64,000 bases of DNA from NCBI RefSeq assembly GCF_000425385.1, contig NZ_AUDI01000012.1, forward strand, positions 218,263 through 282,262, given 5' to 3'. The notes beneath the pieces were generated by a model. It was not told the DNA's origin. It worked only from the letters and a program-made list of their open reading frames with translations, and made no database searches. The stretch is from Pseudoduganella violaceinigra DSM 15887. Its GTDB lineage: Bacteria; Pseudomonadota; Gammaproteobacteria; Burkholderiales; Burkholderiaceae_D. Both the position numbers and the translations under genes were made by a program. Below are positions 37,347 through 45,479 of this stretch, in pieces; positions within the stretch are counted from its first letter, which is position 1; every line of letters begins with the position of its first letter.

Positions 37347-38366
37347 ATGAAGGACTTAGAGAGAAATTCTGGGAAGTCGGGCCAAAACAAGCCGCAAAAA
37401 GCCGATTCCGCTTCCGCCCAGCAGGTCCTGCCGCAAGCACAATTCGTCACAATCACGGAAGAAGAGGCCGGTCAGCGGATCGATAACTACCTGTTGCGTG
37501 TTTGCAAAGGTGTGCCAAAGAGCCACGTCTATCGTATCCTGCGCTCGGGTGAGGTACGGGTCAACAAGGGGCGGATCGACCAGTTGTACCGCCTGAATGC
37601 CGGCGACCTGGTCCGGCTTCCGCCGATCCGTATTGCTGAGAAGCAAGAGGCCGTCGTGCCGGCCGCGGAATTCCCCGTCATTTTCGAGGACGCCCACCTG
37701 CTGGTGATCGACAAGCCCTGCGGCGTGGCGGTGCATGGCGGCTCCGGTGTGTCCTTTGGCGTGATCGAACAGTTGCGCGCGGCGCGCCCCGATGCCAAGT
37801 TCCTGGAGCTGGTACATCGCCTGGACCGGGAAACCTCCGGCCTGCTGCTGATCGCCAAGAAGCGTACCGCCCTGACCAGCCTGCACGACCAGATGCGCGA
37901 TGGCTTGACGGACAAGCGCTACCTGACCCTGGCCGTGGGCGACTGGAAGAACCAACGCCAGCATGTCAAATTGGCATTGCATAAATATACTTTGCCGGAC
38001 GGCGAACGCCGGGTGCGCGTGCAGGCCGATGGCCAGGCCTCGCACACCGTGTTCAGCCTGCTGAAGAAGTTCGATGGCTATGCCCTGCTGGAAGCTGAAC
38101 TGAAGACCGGCCGCACCCACCAGATCCGCGTTCATCTGGCATCGTCCGGCTTCCCCATCGCAGGTGATGATAAGTACGGCGATTTCACCTTGAACAAGGC
38201 GCTGCAGAAGGCCACGGAAACGCGCGGTGCACTGAAGCGCATGTTCCTGCACGCCCACCAGATTACGTTCACGCACCCGGAAACGGGCAAGCCGATGACC
38301 TTGAATGCGCCTTTGGCCGCCGAATGCCAGCGATTCTTGGTAAGCTTGGGGAAACCATTGAATTGA
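37347..38366 (+). CDS. rluC: 23S rRNA pseudouridine synthase (RluC family)
   Basis: A 339-aa enzyme. An N-terminal S4 RNA-binding domain (QRIDNYLLRVCKGVPKSHVYRILRSGEVRVN, about 48-78) precedes the RluA-type catalytic domain with the motif VHRLDRETSGLLLIAK, whose Asp is the nucleophile, and GRTHQIRVHL. RluC modifies U955, U2504 and U2580 (E. coli numbering). It is divergent from rne, as in many proteobacteria. No Shine-Dalgarno is visible before ATG 37347. Confidence 0.93.
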   Translation: MKDLERNSGKSGQNKPQKADSASAQQVLPQAQFVTITEEEAGQRIDNYLLRVCKGVPKSHVYRILRSGEVRVNKGRIDQLYRLNAGDLVRLPPIRIAEKQEAVVPAAEFPVIFEDAHLLVIDKPCGVAVHGGSGVSFGVIEQLRAARPDAKFLELVHRLDRETSGLLLIAKKRTALTSLHDQMRDGLTDKRYLTLAVGDWKNQRQHVKLALHKYTLPDGERRVRVQADGQASHTVFSLLKKFDGYALLEAELKTGRTHQIRVHLASSGFPIAGDDKYGDFTLNKALQKATETRGALKRMFLHAHQITFTHPETGKPMTLNAPLAAECQRFLVSLGKPLN

Positions 38367-38376
38367 GAAAAAGATA

Positions 38377-39036
38377 ATGCCAAGAAAGCAATTTGACCTG
38401 ATCGTTTTCGATTGGGATGGCACGCTCATGGACAGCACTGCCACCATCGTGAAATGCATCCAGGCTGCCGCCAAGGATCTGGGATTGCCGATCCCGAGCC
38501 GGGAGCAGGCCGCCCATGTGATCGGCCTGGGCCTGGGCGAAGCCATGCAGGTGGCGATGCCCGGCCTCGACCCGAAGGTCTACCCGCGCATGGTGGAGCG
38601 CTACCGCTACCACTATCTGGCCAAGGACCATGAGCTGACGCTCTTCGATGGCGTTCCGGAAATGTTGCAGGATCTCTCGCAGCAGGGCTTCTTCCTGGCG
38701 GTGGCGACCGGCAAGAGCCGCGTCGGCCTGAACCGCGCATTGAACGCGGCCGGCCTGTTGTCGACCTTCGATGCCACCCGCTGTGCCGACGAAACCTTCT
38801 CCAAGCCGCATCCCGCCATGCTGCAGGAACTGACCCGTGAACTGGGCCAGGATTTGCGCCGTACCGTGATGATCGGCGACACCACGCATGACTTGATGAT
38901 GGCGCAAAACGCTGGATCTTCGGGTATCGCCGTCGAATACGGCGCCCATCCGCTGGATCAGCTGGCGGCCTGCAAGCCGCTGTTTTCAGCGCGCACGGTG
39001 CCGCAGCTGCATCAATGGCTGAATGAGAACGCGTGA
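38377..39036 (+). CDS. HAD-superfamily phosphatase (phosphoglycolate phosphatase-like)
   Basis: A 219-aa HAD IA hydrolase. Motif I is FDWDGTLMDS (about 9-18), motif II ATGKSRVGL, motif III with KPHPAML, and motif IV MIGDTTHDLMMA. The helical cap lies at about 20-90. Substrate is unknown; the close packing (10 bases after rluC, 1-base overlap with the Rieske gene) is a common arrangement in Burkholderiales. Confidence 0.92.
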   Translation: MPRKQFDLIVFDWDGTLMDSTATIVKCIQAAAKDLGLPIPSREQAAHVIGLGLGEAMQVAMPGLDPKVYPRMVERYRYHYLAKDHELTLFDGVPEMLQDLSQQGFFLAVATGKSRVGLNRALNAAGLLSTFDATRCADETFSKPHPAMLQELTRELGQDLRRTVMIGDTTHDLMMAQNAGSSGIAVEYGAHPLDQLAACKPLFSARTVPQLHQWLNENA

Positions 39037-39401
39037 TGGGGGCGGAATTCCTGGTCTGCGCAGCCGAGTCCTTGCTGGAGGGCGGCAAAGGGATCCGTTT
39101 TCCGCTGCGGGCCGGCGGCGAAGACACTACCGGTTTCGTGGTGCGCTACGGCGGCAAGGTGTATGGCTACCTGAATCGCTGCGCCCACGTGCCGATCGAA
39201 CTGGACTGGGCGGAGGGCGAGTTTTTCGAGTCCAGCGGCTTATATATCATGTGCTCCACCCACGGCGCGATTTATATGCCTGAGAATGGGCAGTGCGCCG
39301 GCGGGCCTTGCCGCGGCGGCCGCCTGCGCCCCATCGCCGTCAGCGAGCACGACGACAACATTTACTGGCAGCCTGACGATTACGTCGGCCCACGACCATG
39401 A
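39036..39401 (+). CDS. Rieske [2Fe-2S] protein
   Basis: A 121-aa stand-alone Rieske domain. The cluster ligands are C-A-H in NRCAHVPIEL and C-S-T-H in MCSTHGAIY, both complete, with a Cys-rich turn (CAGGPCRGGRL) after the second pair. It is likely a small soluble electron carrier; partner unknown. The ATG at 39036 overlaps the HAD stop (TGATG) and its own stop overlaps the next gene (ATGA), so it is tightly coupled on both sides. Confidence 0.9.
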   Translation: MGAEFLVCAAESLLEGGKGIRFPLRAGGEDTTGFVVRYGGKVYGYLNRCAHVPIELDWAEGEFFESSGLYIMCSTHGAIYMPENGQCAGGPCRGGRLRPIAVSEHDDNIYWQPDDYVGPRP

Positions 39402-40405
39402 GCGATAACGACGACAGCAAGCAGCCGGCGCCGGCGCCCGCCCCGGGACCGGTGGAGCACCCGCCGATCAAGTGGGAGCGCGAGGTCCTGGAAAAGCTGG
39501 TTTTCGCCACGCTGAAGGAGCAGCGCGCCAATCGCCGCTGGAGCATCTTCTTCAAGGTGTCGACGCTGGCCATCATCTTCTTCGCCGTGGCCAGCTATTT
39601 TGGCGTCAACCTGATGGGCGGCGATGCCGAGGCCCTGGGGCGCCATACGGCCCTGGTCGAGATCGAAGGCAGTATCGAATCCGAAGGCAGCGGCGCCGCC
39701 GACGTGGTGATCCCGGCGCTGAACAAGGCGTTCTCCGATTCCGGCTCGGTGGCCATTGTCCTGCATATCAACAGTCCCGGCGGCAGCCCGGTCCAGGCCG
39801 GCATGATCGTCGATGAAATCCACCGCCTGCGCCATGGCTATCCGCAAAAGCCGCTGTACGTGGTGGTCGATGAAATCTGCGCCTCGGGCGGCTACTATAT
39901 TGCCTCGGCCGCTGACCGCATCTATGTCAACAAGGCCAGTATCATCGGCTCGATCGGCGTCTTGATGGACGGTTTCGGCTTTACCGGCACCATGGAAAAG
40001 CTCGGCGTCGAGCGCCGCCTGCTGACGGCCGGCGAAAACAAGGGGTTCCTGGATCCGTTTAGTCCGCAGTCGGAAAAGCAGAAGCAGCACGCCCAGTCCA
40101 TGCTGAAAGAAATCCACCAGCAATTCATTGAGGTGGTGCGCAGCGGGCGCGGCAAGCGCCTGAAGGAAACCCCGGAGATGTTTTCCGGCCTTTACTGGAC
40201 GGGGGCGCGCGCGATTGAAATGGGCCTGGCCGACGACCTGGGCAGCGTCGACAGCGTGGCGCGCGACGTGGTGAAGGCGGAAGATATCGTCGACTATACC
40301 CAGCACGAAAACCTGCCCGAGCGCGTCTTGAAGAAGTTCGGCGCGGCCGTTGGCCATGGTGCCATCAAGGCTGCCGCGGAGGCGTCCAAGCCTAGCCTGC
40401 GCTGA
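39398..40405 (+). CDS. S49-family signal peptide peptidase (SppA-like)
   Basis: A 335-aa membrane protease. A cytoplasmic Pro-rich N-terminus is followed by one transmembrane helix (FFKVSTLAIIFFAVASYFGV, about 48-67) and the S49 domain. The Ser nucleophile is in EICASGGYYIASAAD (about 167) and the candidate general-base Lys in TAGENKGFLDPF (about 218), the single-domain SppA arrangement. Such enzymes degrade leftover signal peptides. ATGA overlap with the Rieske gene. Confidence 0.93.
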   Translation: MSDNDDSKQPAPAPAPGPVEHPPIKWEREVLEKLVFATLKEQRANRRWSIFFKVSTLAIIFFAVASYFGVNLMGGDAEALGRHTALVEIEGSIESEGSGAADVVIPALNKAFSDSGSVAIVLHINSPGGSPVQAGMIVDEIHRLRHGYPQKPLYVVVDEICASGGYYIASAADRIYVNKASIIGSIGVLMDGFGFTGTMEKLGVERRLLTAGENKGFLDPFSPQSEKQKQHAQSMLKEIHQQFIEVVRSGRGKRLKETPEMFSGLYWTGARAIEMGLADDLGSVDSVARDVVKAEDIVDYTQHENLPERVLKKFGAAVGHGAIKAAAEASKPSLR

Positions 40406-40460
40406 GCCCGGCCGCCAATGGCTCAGCAATTAACGTTGGCATTTATGGCTAGTTTTTGCC

Positions 40461-40488
40461 TTGCCATTTCCCCGACGTGGACTATATT
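40461..40488 (+). promoter_or_regulatory. sigma-70 promoter without an annotated downstream gene
   Basis: TTGCCA (40461-40466) and TATATT (40483-40488) are separated by 16 bp. RNA would begin near 40495 on the plus strand, where no protein gene follows; a terminator lies ~150 bases downstream. Confidence 0.5.
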
Positions 40489-40494
40489 GACGGT

Positions 40495-40643
40495 GTAGTT
40501 CGATTCAAGGGGAGGGCGAATAGGCAATCAATTCTTGAGGCAGACTACGCAGCCGCATCACGGATGCGGAGTTGAGTGAATTTACATTCCTCGTCACTGT
40601 CTCTTTGAGAGGCAAGAGAACGGCGGCCCATGGCCGCTGTTTT
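40495..40643 (+). ncRNA. candidate small RNA
   Basis: A promoter-like pair (40461-40488) and an intrinsic terminator delimit ~149 nt. Inside are a perfect hairpin CCGCATC-ACG-GATGCGG (40553-40569) and a terminator stem at 40620-40640 (9 bp with one G-T pair, CAT loop) followed by TTTTCGTTT. The 3' part is antisense to the end of the small gene at 40545-40838, so it could regulate that gene or act in trans. No family is recognised; this is inferred from structure alone. Confidence 0.4.
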
Positions 40644-40838
40644 CGTTTCCGCAGCCTGGTATTCGGCCGCGAAGCCCCCTTGCGCCAGCCACTGTTCCAT
40701 TTCCAGCTGCCGCTGCCGGCGCCACAGCGCTTGCGGCATCGCCCCCGCCTGGCCGCTCCAGCGAGCGACCGCCAAGCGGGTTTCCAGCGAAGCAGCATGG
40801 GCCTGTGCCAAGGACTTGCGGTTGATGTAGAGTTTCAT
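40545..40838 (-). CDS. small hypothetical protein
   Basis: A 97-aa basic, Gln/Ala-rich protein, probably alpha-helical (QALWRRQRQLEMEQWLAQGG). I do not recognise it. GGGGG lies 9-13 bases before ATG 40838, a good ribosome binding site, which is the main reason to accept it. A perfect FNR box lies 87-100 bases upstream at a spacing that would suit activation of this gene. Its 3' end overlaps the candidate small RNA on the other strand. Confidence 0.5.
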   Translation of the reverse strand: MKLYINRKSLAQAHAASLETRLAVARWSGQAGAMPQALWRRQRQLEMEQWLAQGGFAAEYQAAETKTAAMGRRSLASQRDSDEECKFTQLRIRDAAA

Positions 40839-40924
40839 TTGCTGAGTTCCCCCAAGAAATTCCTATAGCCGATTCAGCAGATTCCTAATGCTATTTAAGT
40901 GTAACAACTCGACTGTCGCATCCT

Positions 40925-40938
40925 TTGATCTGCATCAA
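40925..40938. promoter_or_regulatory. perfect FNR/Anr-type box
   Basis: TTGATCTGCATCAA matches TTGAT-N4-ATCAA exactly. It is centred at 40931.5 in the divergent gap between the small hypothetical gene (minus, starts 40838) and the pseudouridine synthase (plus, starts 40982). A class II start on the minus strand would be near 40890 (52-nt leader); on the plus strand near 40973, only 9 nt before the ATG. Confidence 0.6.
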
Positions 40939-40981
40939 TAGCTAGGCTTGCGCTTGCTTAAATCCGGTAAAATCCCGCCCC

Positions 40982-41698
40982 ATGAGTAAATTATCCCTCG
41001 ACCGCATCTTGCAATCGCAAGGTTTCGGCACCCGTAAATACTGCCGCGCCCTGATCGAAGACGGCGACGTCGCCATCGACGGCGCGGTGCAGAGCAACTA
41101 CAAAGCCGCCCTCGAAACCGAGGGCCTGGTGCTGGAAGTGTTCGGCGAAGAATGGGTTTATCGCGAACACCTGTATATCGCGCTGTACAAGCCCTCCGAC
41201 TACGAATGCTCACGCAAGCCCAGCCACCATCCCGGCGTGCTGACCCTGCTGCCCGAGCAGTTCACCTGGCGCGAAGTGCAGCCGGTGGGCCGCCTCGACC
41301 ACGACACCACCGGCCTGCTGCTGATGTCGGATGACGGTCCCTTCATCCACGCCCAATCCTCGCCCAAGCGCCATGTGCCCAAGGTCTACCAGGCCACCAC
41401 GGCCGATCCGGTAACCGAGGAACTGGTGGCCCAGCTCTTGGCCGGGGTCCAGCTGCACGACGAACCGGCGCCCCTGGCGGCCGTCACCTGCATCAAGCGC
41501 GGCGAGCACCAGCTCGACATCGTGCTGGAGCAGGGCAAATACCACCAGGTCAAGCGCATGCTGGCCGCCGCCGGCAACCATTGCGCCGCGCTGCACCGCT
41601 CCGCCATCGGCCTGCTGCAGCTCGACGCGCTGGGGCTGGAAGAGGGCGAATGGTGTTACCTTAGCCCTGGACAACTCGCCTTGCTGGCGCCGGCCTGA
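40982..41698 (+). CDS. rsuA: RsuA-family pseudouridine synthase
   Basis: A 238-aa enzyme with an N-terminal S4 domain (LDRILQSQGFGTRKYCRALIEDGDVAIDG) and the RsuA/RluB-type active site VGRLDHDTTGLLLMSDDG with its catalytic Asp. Further family marks are KVYQATT and GKYHQVKRMLAAAGNHC. The short length favours RsuA (16S rRNA U516) over RluB/RluF, but the exact target is inferred. Start ATG 40982. Confidence 0.82.
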   Translation: MSKLSLDRILQSQGFGTRKYCRALIEDGDVAIDGAVQSNYKAALETEGLVLEVFGEEWVYREHLYIALYKPSDYECSRKPSHHPGVLTLLPEQFTWREVQPVGRLDHDTTGLLLMSDDGPFIHAQSSPKRHVPKVYQATTADPVTEELVAQLLAGVQLHDEPAPLAAVTCIKRGEHQLDIVLEQGKYHQVKRMLAAAGNHCAALHRSAIGLLQLDALGLEEGEWCYLSPGQLALLAPA

Positions 41699-41722
41699 TC
41701 ATTTCTCCGGCTTTGCCTGGGC

Positions 41723-42100
41723 CTAGCCGCTGACGATGCTGAGGATATTGCCGTCGGCATCCTTGAACCAGGCCACCTTCATGTGCCCGCCTGAATGGAT
41801 GTCGCCGTTGAGCTTCAGGCCGGGCATATCGTAATGCTCGAAGACCACGCCCTGGGTCTTCAAGGTCGCCGCAATGGCCTCGATCTCGCCGCCGACATTC
41901 CAAGTGACGCAGCTGGCCTTATTGGTGCCAGCGTACTGCGAGCGATACACGTTGAGCCGCGTGGTCCCGCTGCGAAACAGCAGCACTTCCTCTTCCCGGC
42001 TCTCGAGTTCTTCCAGGCCCAGCACATCCTTGTAGAACTTCTCGGCCGCAGCCAGGTCTTTGACCGCGATCATCGCAATCGCATCCTTGTCGACCAGCAT
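41723..42100 (-). CDS. VOC-family (glyoxalase/bleomycin resistance-like) protein
   Basis: A 125-aa single-repeat vicinal-oxygen-chelate protein: AMIAVKDLAAAEKFYKDVLGLEE at the N-terminus and VAWFKDADGNILSIV at the C-terminus, the usual bab-bbb pattern. The substrate is unknown. It converges on rsuA with a 24-base gap. Confidence 0.88.
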   Translation of the reverse strand: MLVDKDAIAMIAVKDLAAAEKFYKDVLGLEELESREEEVLLFRSGTTRLNVYRSQYAGTNKASCVTWNVGGEIEAIAATLKTQGVVFEHYDMPGLKLNGDIHSGGHMKVAWFKDADGNILSIVSG

Positions 42101-42340
42101 GATCCGCCTCCATGTCCGCGTTGAATGGACCGAGGCTAGGCTTGCCGGCCCGGTGCGTCAGTTCGCTGCCGCACTTCCGCGGCCATCATGCGGCAGCGGC
42201 GCAGGGCAGCCGGGCGCGATCGAACCAGCGGTCATGGAGGGGCAGGGCGTGAGCGGATTCCTTTTCCTGTTGAGTCAAAGGATAATGATTCGGATCTAAG
42301 CGGTAAAATGGATTATCTCTACCTATCCGATAGCGTTCCC

Positions 42341-43330
42341 ATGAAACTTGCCACCCTCAAAGACGGCACCCGCGACGGCCAGCTGATCGTTGTTGCGCGC
42401 GACCTGAAAACTGCCGTGGTCGCCGATGGCATCGCGCGCAGCCTGCAGCGCGCCCTGGATGACTGGTCCTTTATTTCCCCGCAGCTGGACGAGTTGTATC
42501 GCCAGCTGAACGACGGCAAGGCCCGGCGCAGTTTCGATTTCGAGCCCAAAGATTGCATGGCTCCGTTGCCGCGCGCCTACCAGTGGGCCGACGGTTCGGC
42601 GTATGTCAACCACGTCGAACTGGTGCGCAAGGCGCGCAATGCCGAGATGCCGGCCTCGTTCTGGGAGGACCCGCTGATGTACCAGGGCGGCAGCGATGAT
42701 TTCATTGGTCCCTGCGACGATATCGTGGTCCGCCGCCAGGAGTGGGGCATCGATTTTGAGGCCGAAATTGCCGTCATCACGGACGACGTGCCGATGGGCG
42801 CCACACCCGACCATGCGCACCAGCAGATTCGCCTGCTCATGCTGGTCAACGATGTATCGCTGCGCAAGCTGATTCCGGAGGAGCTGGCGAAAGGCTTCGG
42901 CTTCCTGCAATCGAAACCGGCCACCAGCTTTTCGCCTGTGGCGGTAACGCCTGACGAGCTGGGCGAGGCTTGGCGCGACAGCAAAGTTCACCTGCCGCTG
43001 CGTTCAAGTTGGAATGGCAAGCTGGTCGGGCAGCCGCATGCCGGTGCCGATATGGTGTTCAATTTCGCCCAGCTGGTTTCGCATCTGGCCATGACGCGCA
43101 ATGTGCGGGCCGGCTCGGTGATTGGTTCGGGCACCGTGTCCAACAAGGATGCGAAGAAAGGCTATTCCTGCATCGCCGAGAAGCGTTGCCTGGAGATGAT
43201 CGCCGATGGCAAGCCGAGTACCGACTTCATGGCATTCGGCGATACCATCCGCATTGAAATGCTCGACGGCGAAGGGCGGTCGATCTTTGGTGCGATCGAG
43301 CAGGCCGTTGCGGCAGCCACCGCGGCCTGA
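42341..43330 (+). CDS. fumarylacetoacetate hydrolase family protein
   Basis: A 329-aa FAH-superfamily hydrolase. The C-terminal half carries the metal-binding and catalytic signature: DFEAEIAVITDDVPMG (acidic ligands), MLVNDVSLR and GFLQSKPATSFSPVAVTPDELG. Such proteins cleave C-C bonds of acylpyruvates in aromatic catabolism. ATG 42341 is taken from the conserved MKLATLKDGTRDGQL start; an in-frame ATG at 42308 would add 11 residues. The 42101-42340 gap has a 10-bp stem-loop (42164-42198) without a T-run. Confidence 0.88.
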   Translation: MKLATLKDGTRDGQLIVVARDLKTAVVADGIARSLQRALDDWSFISPQLDELYRQLNDGKARRSFDFEPKDCMAPLPRAYQWADGSAYVNHVELVRKARNAEMPASFWEDPLMYQGGSDDFIGPCDDIVVRRQEWGIDFEAEIAVITDDVPMGATPDHAHQQIRLLMLVNDVSLRKLIPEELAKGFGFLQSKPATSFSPVAVTPDELGEAWRDSKVHLPLRSSWNGKLVGQPHAGADMVFNFAQLVSHLAMTRNVRAGSVIGSGTVSNKDAKKGYSCIAEKRCLEMIADGKPSTDFMAFGDTIRIEMLDGEGRSIFGAIEQAVAAATAA

Positions 43331-43359
43331 GCCGGGCCGCGAGCCCCGGGCCGGCCAGC

Positions 43360-44166
43360 TCAGGCAGCTGGCGTCTTGACCGCGTCGAACACGAGGGCGC
43401 CCGGGCCGACGATTCCGAATTCCGGCTCATGCAATACATGCAGGCGCGTATTGAAGCCGATCTGATTGAGGCGCACCAGCATTTCCAGGGCAAATATCCG
43501 ATAGACGAGAATGCCCTCATTCGGGTTCAAGGGATCGCCGTGGTAAATCGCCGGCATGTGATGGACCAGCTTGCCGTTCACCAGCGAGGCCCGCACCTGG
43601 TCCTGGAACGCCTGGTCGTCGAACGGCACCGTGAAGATGTGCCGCCCGCCTGGCTTCAAGGCGCGGTGGATTTCCGCGTGGGCTTTGTACGGGTCGGGCA
43701 TATGCTCGAGGACATCGCTCGACAGCACCACGCCAAGCGTGTTGTTGTCGAACGATAAGTTCTGCAAGTCCTCGTGCCGCCTGCCGTCGACCATTGCACC
43801 AGGACGGTACTGGGGACCGAAGTATTCGGATGCGTAATACGAGGAATGCCGGGACAGCTGTTCATGAAACGACCCGCTGGTTTCGGTATTGAAAATGACG
43901 AAGTCGCTGTTGAACGCAAAGCGACCGTAATTGGGCAGCCCATAGAATTGGCGCAGCACAAAGGCAACCTGGCGTTTGCGATTGTTGGAGTTGCAGACCG
44001 AGCAACTGCCGGATTCGCGGAGATTGTCGTTGAAACGCGAAAACGTGGCGGCTTGTCCGCACACCGTACACGTTCCTTGCAACGTCCCACCTGCAACCAA
44101 GCCTTGCTCCAAAACACTCATTGGAAAATAAGGCAATGGGTAAGCGGAATAAGTGAATCGAGATTG
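43360..44166 (-). CDS. class I SAM-dependent methyltransferase with N-terminal zinc-ribbon-like Cys pairs
   Basis: A 268-aa protein. Cys pairs CTVC and CSVC (about 32-60) resemble a zinc ribbon; the methyltransferase core follows with LSSDVLEHMPDPYKAHAEIHRALKPGGRHIFTVPF (Methyltransf_11-like motif). Substrate unknown. The best start is GTG 44166, preceded by AAGGGGG at good spacing; an in-frame ATG at 44121 would remove 15 residues. The gene appears less GC-rich than its neighbours and sits between housekeeping genes and the flagellar island, so it may be acquired. Confidence 0.75.
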   Translation of the reverse strand, partial: QSRFTYSAYPLPYFPMSVLEQGLVAGGTLQGTCTVCGQAATFSRFNDNLRESGSCSVCNSNNRKRQVAFVLRQFYGLPNYGRFAFNSDFVIFNTETSGSFHEQLSRHSSYYASEYFGPQYRPGAMVDGRRHEDLQNLSFDNNTLGVVLSSDVLEHMPDPYKAHAEIHRALKPGGRHIFTVPFDDQAFQDQVRASLVNGKLVHHMPAIYHGDPLNPNEGILVYRIFALEMLVRLNQIGFNTRLHVLHEPEFGIVGPGALVFDAVKTPAA

Positions 44167-44332
44167 CACTAACGTCCCCCTTGTAATTTGGTTAAGGTTC
44201 CACGACAGCTTTACCGGAAAGTATGGAAAAGTCAACATTTATGACGGCAAGCACGCCGGTGAAAACACGCCTATTCGCGGCTTTGCCGGGGAGGGCTGGC
44301 TGAGATAATGCTCTGCAGTAATAGGAGCAGAG

Positions 44333-45475
44333 ATGGCTGAAGACAGCGACGCCGAGAAAACAGAACCCGCGTCACCGAGGCGCCTCGAGCAGGCGCGTGA
44401 GGAAGGGGACGTCCCCAGGTCGCGCGAGGTGGCGACCTTTACCGTCCTGATGGCGGCGGGCGCCGGCCTGTGGATGACCGGCTCCGGCCTGGTGCGCGAG
44501 ATAAGCCGCAGCCTGACTTCGGGGCTGTCGCTGACGCGCGAGCAAATCTTCAATCCCGACGTGCTGGTCACGCGCATCCTGGTCGACGTGGTGAACGTGA
44601 TGCTGGCTTGCCTGCCGGTCGGCGTGGCGGTCATGGTGGTGGCCCTGGCGTCGCCCCTGCTGGTCGGCGGCTGGCTGTTTTCGGCCAAGGCCTTTACCCC
44701 GAATTTCATGAAGCTGAATCCCTTGACCGGGATCGGCAATATGTTTTCCAGCAATTCGCTGGTGGAACTGCTCAAGGCCATCGTCAAATCCATCGTGGTC
44801 GGCGTGGTGGCCTGGATGGTCATTTCGCGCCAGCAGCAGGAAGCCATCGGCCTGATGAACGAACCCCTGAATGCCGGCAGCGCGCATGTGATGAACATGC
44901 TGGGCTTCAGCTTCATGGTGATCGTCGGCGCCCTGGGATTCATCGCCGCCATCGACGCGCCTTACCAGATGTGGCACTACGCGAACAAGCTGATGATGAC
45001 GCGCCAGGAACTGATCCAGGAATCCAAGGAATCGGATGGTAACCCGCAGATCAAGGGCAAGATCCGCCAGCTGCAGCGGGATATGGCCAAGAAACGCATG
45101 ATGCAGGAAGTGCCGACGGCCGACGTCGTGGTGACCAACCCGACCCATTATGCGGTGGCCCTGAAATATGCCGAAGGCGGGCAGGGCGCGCCGCGCGTGG
45201 TGGCCAAGGGGAGCGACGCGGTGGCGGCCAAAATCCGCGAGCTGGCCAAGGAGCACCGCATCGCCATCCTGGAAGCCCCGCCGCTGGCGCGCGCGCTGCA
45301 CAAGCACACCGAGATCGGCGACGAAATCCCGCCGCGCCTGTACGCCGCCGTGGCGGAGGTGCTGGCCTATGTCTACCAGCTCAAAGCCTACCGCCCCGGC
45401 CTGCGCTATCCGGACCGTCCGACCAGGCTCGATGTGCCGGACGATATGGATCCACTGAACAAGCCACAGGAGTAA
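44333..45475 (+). CDS. flhB: flagellar export apparatus protein FlhB
   Basis: A 380-aa switch protein of the flagellar type III export gate. Four transmembrane helices (about 30-210) precede the cytoplasmic domain with the autocleavage site NPTH (VVTNPTHYAVALKY, about 265), which changes substrate specificity from rod/hook to filament. The N-terminal SDAEKTEPASPRRLEQAREEGDVPRS is typical. GGAGCAGAG-like sequence precedes ATG 44333. flhA follows 4 bases later. Confidence 0.97.
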   Translation: MAEDSDAEKTEPASPRRLEQAREEGDVPRSREVATFTVLMAAGAGLWMTGSGLVREISRSLTSGLSLTREQIFNPDVLVTRILVDVVNVMLACLPVGVAVMVVALASPLLVGGWLFSAKAFTPNFMKLNPLTGIGNMFSSNSLVELLKAIVKSIVVGVVAWMVISRQQQEAIGLMNEPLNAGSAHVMNMLGFSFMVIVGALGFIAAIDAPYQMWHYANKLMMTRQELIQESKESDGNPQIKGKIRQLQRDMAKKRMMQEVPTADVVVTNPTHYAVALKYAEGGQGAPRVVAKGSDAVAAKIRELAKEHRIAILEAPPLARALHKHTEIGDEIPPRLYAAVAEVLAYVYQLKAYRPGLRYPDRPTRLDVPDDMDPLNKPQE

Positions 45476-45479
45476 GAGA

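Noticed and set aside
40572..40868. 98-aa plus-strand frame downstream of the promoter at 40461
   Set aside because: No Shine-Dalgarno, Arg/Pro-rich shadow composition, and it is interrupted by the terminator hairpin at 40620-40643.
42164..42198. Perfect 10-bp stem-loop before the FAH-family gene
   Set aside because: No T-run and no recognisable riboswitch core; kept only as a note in the gene entry.
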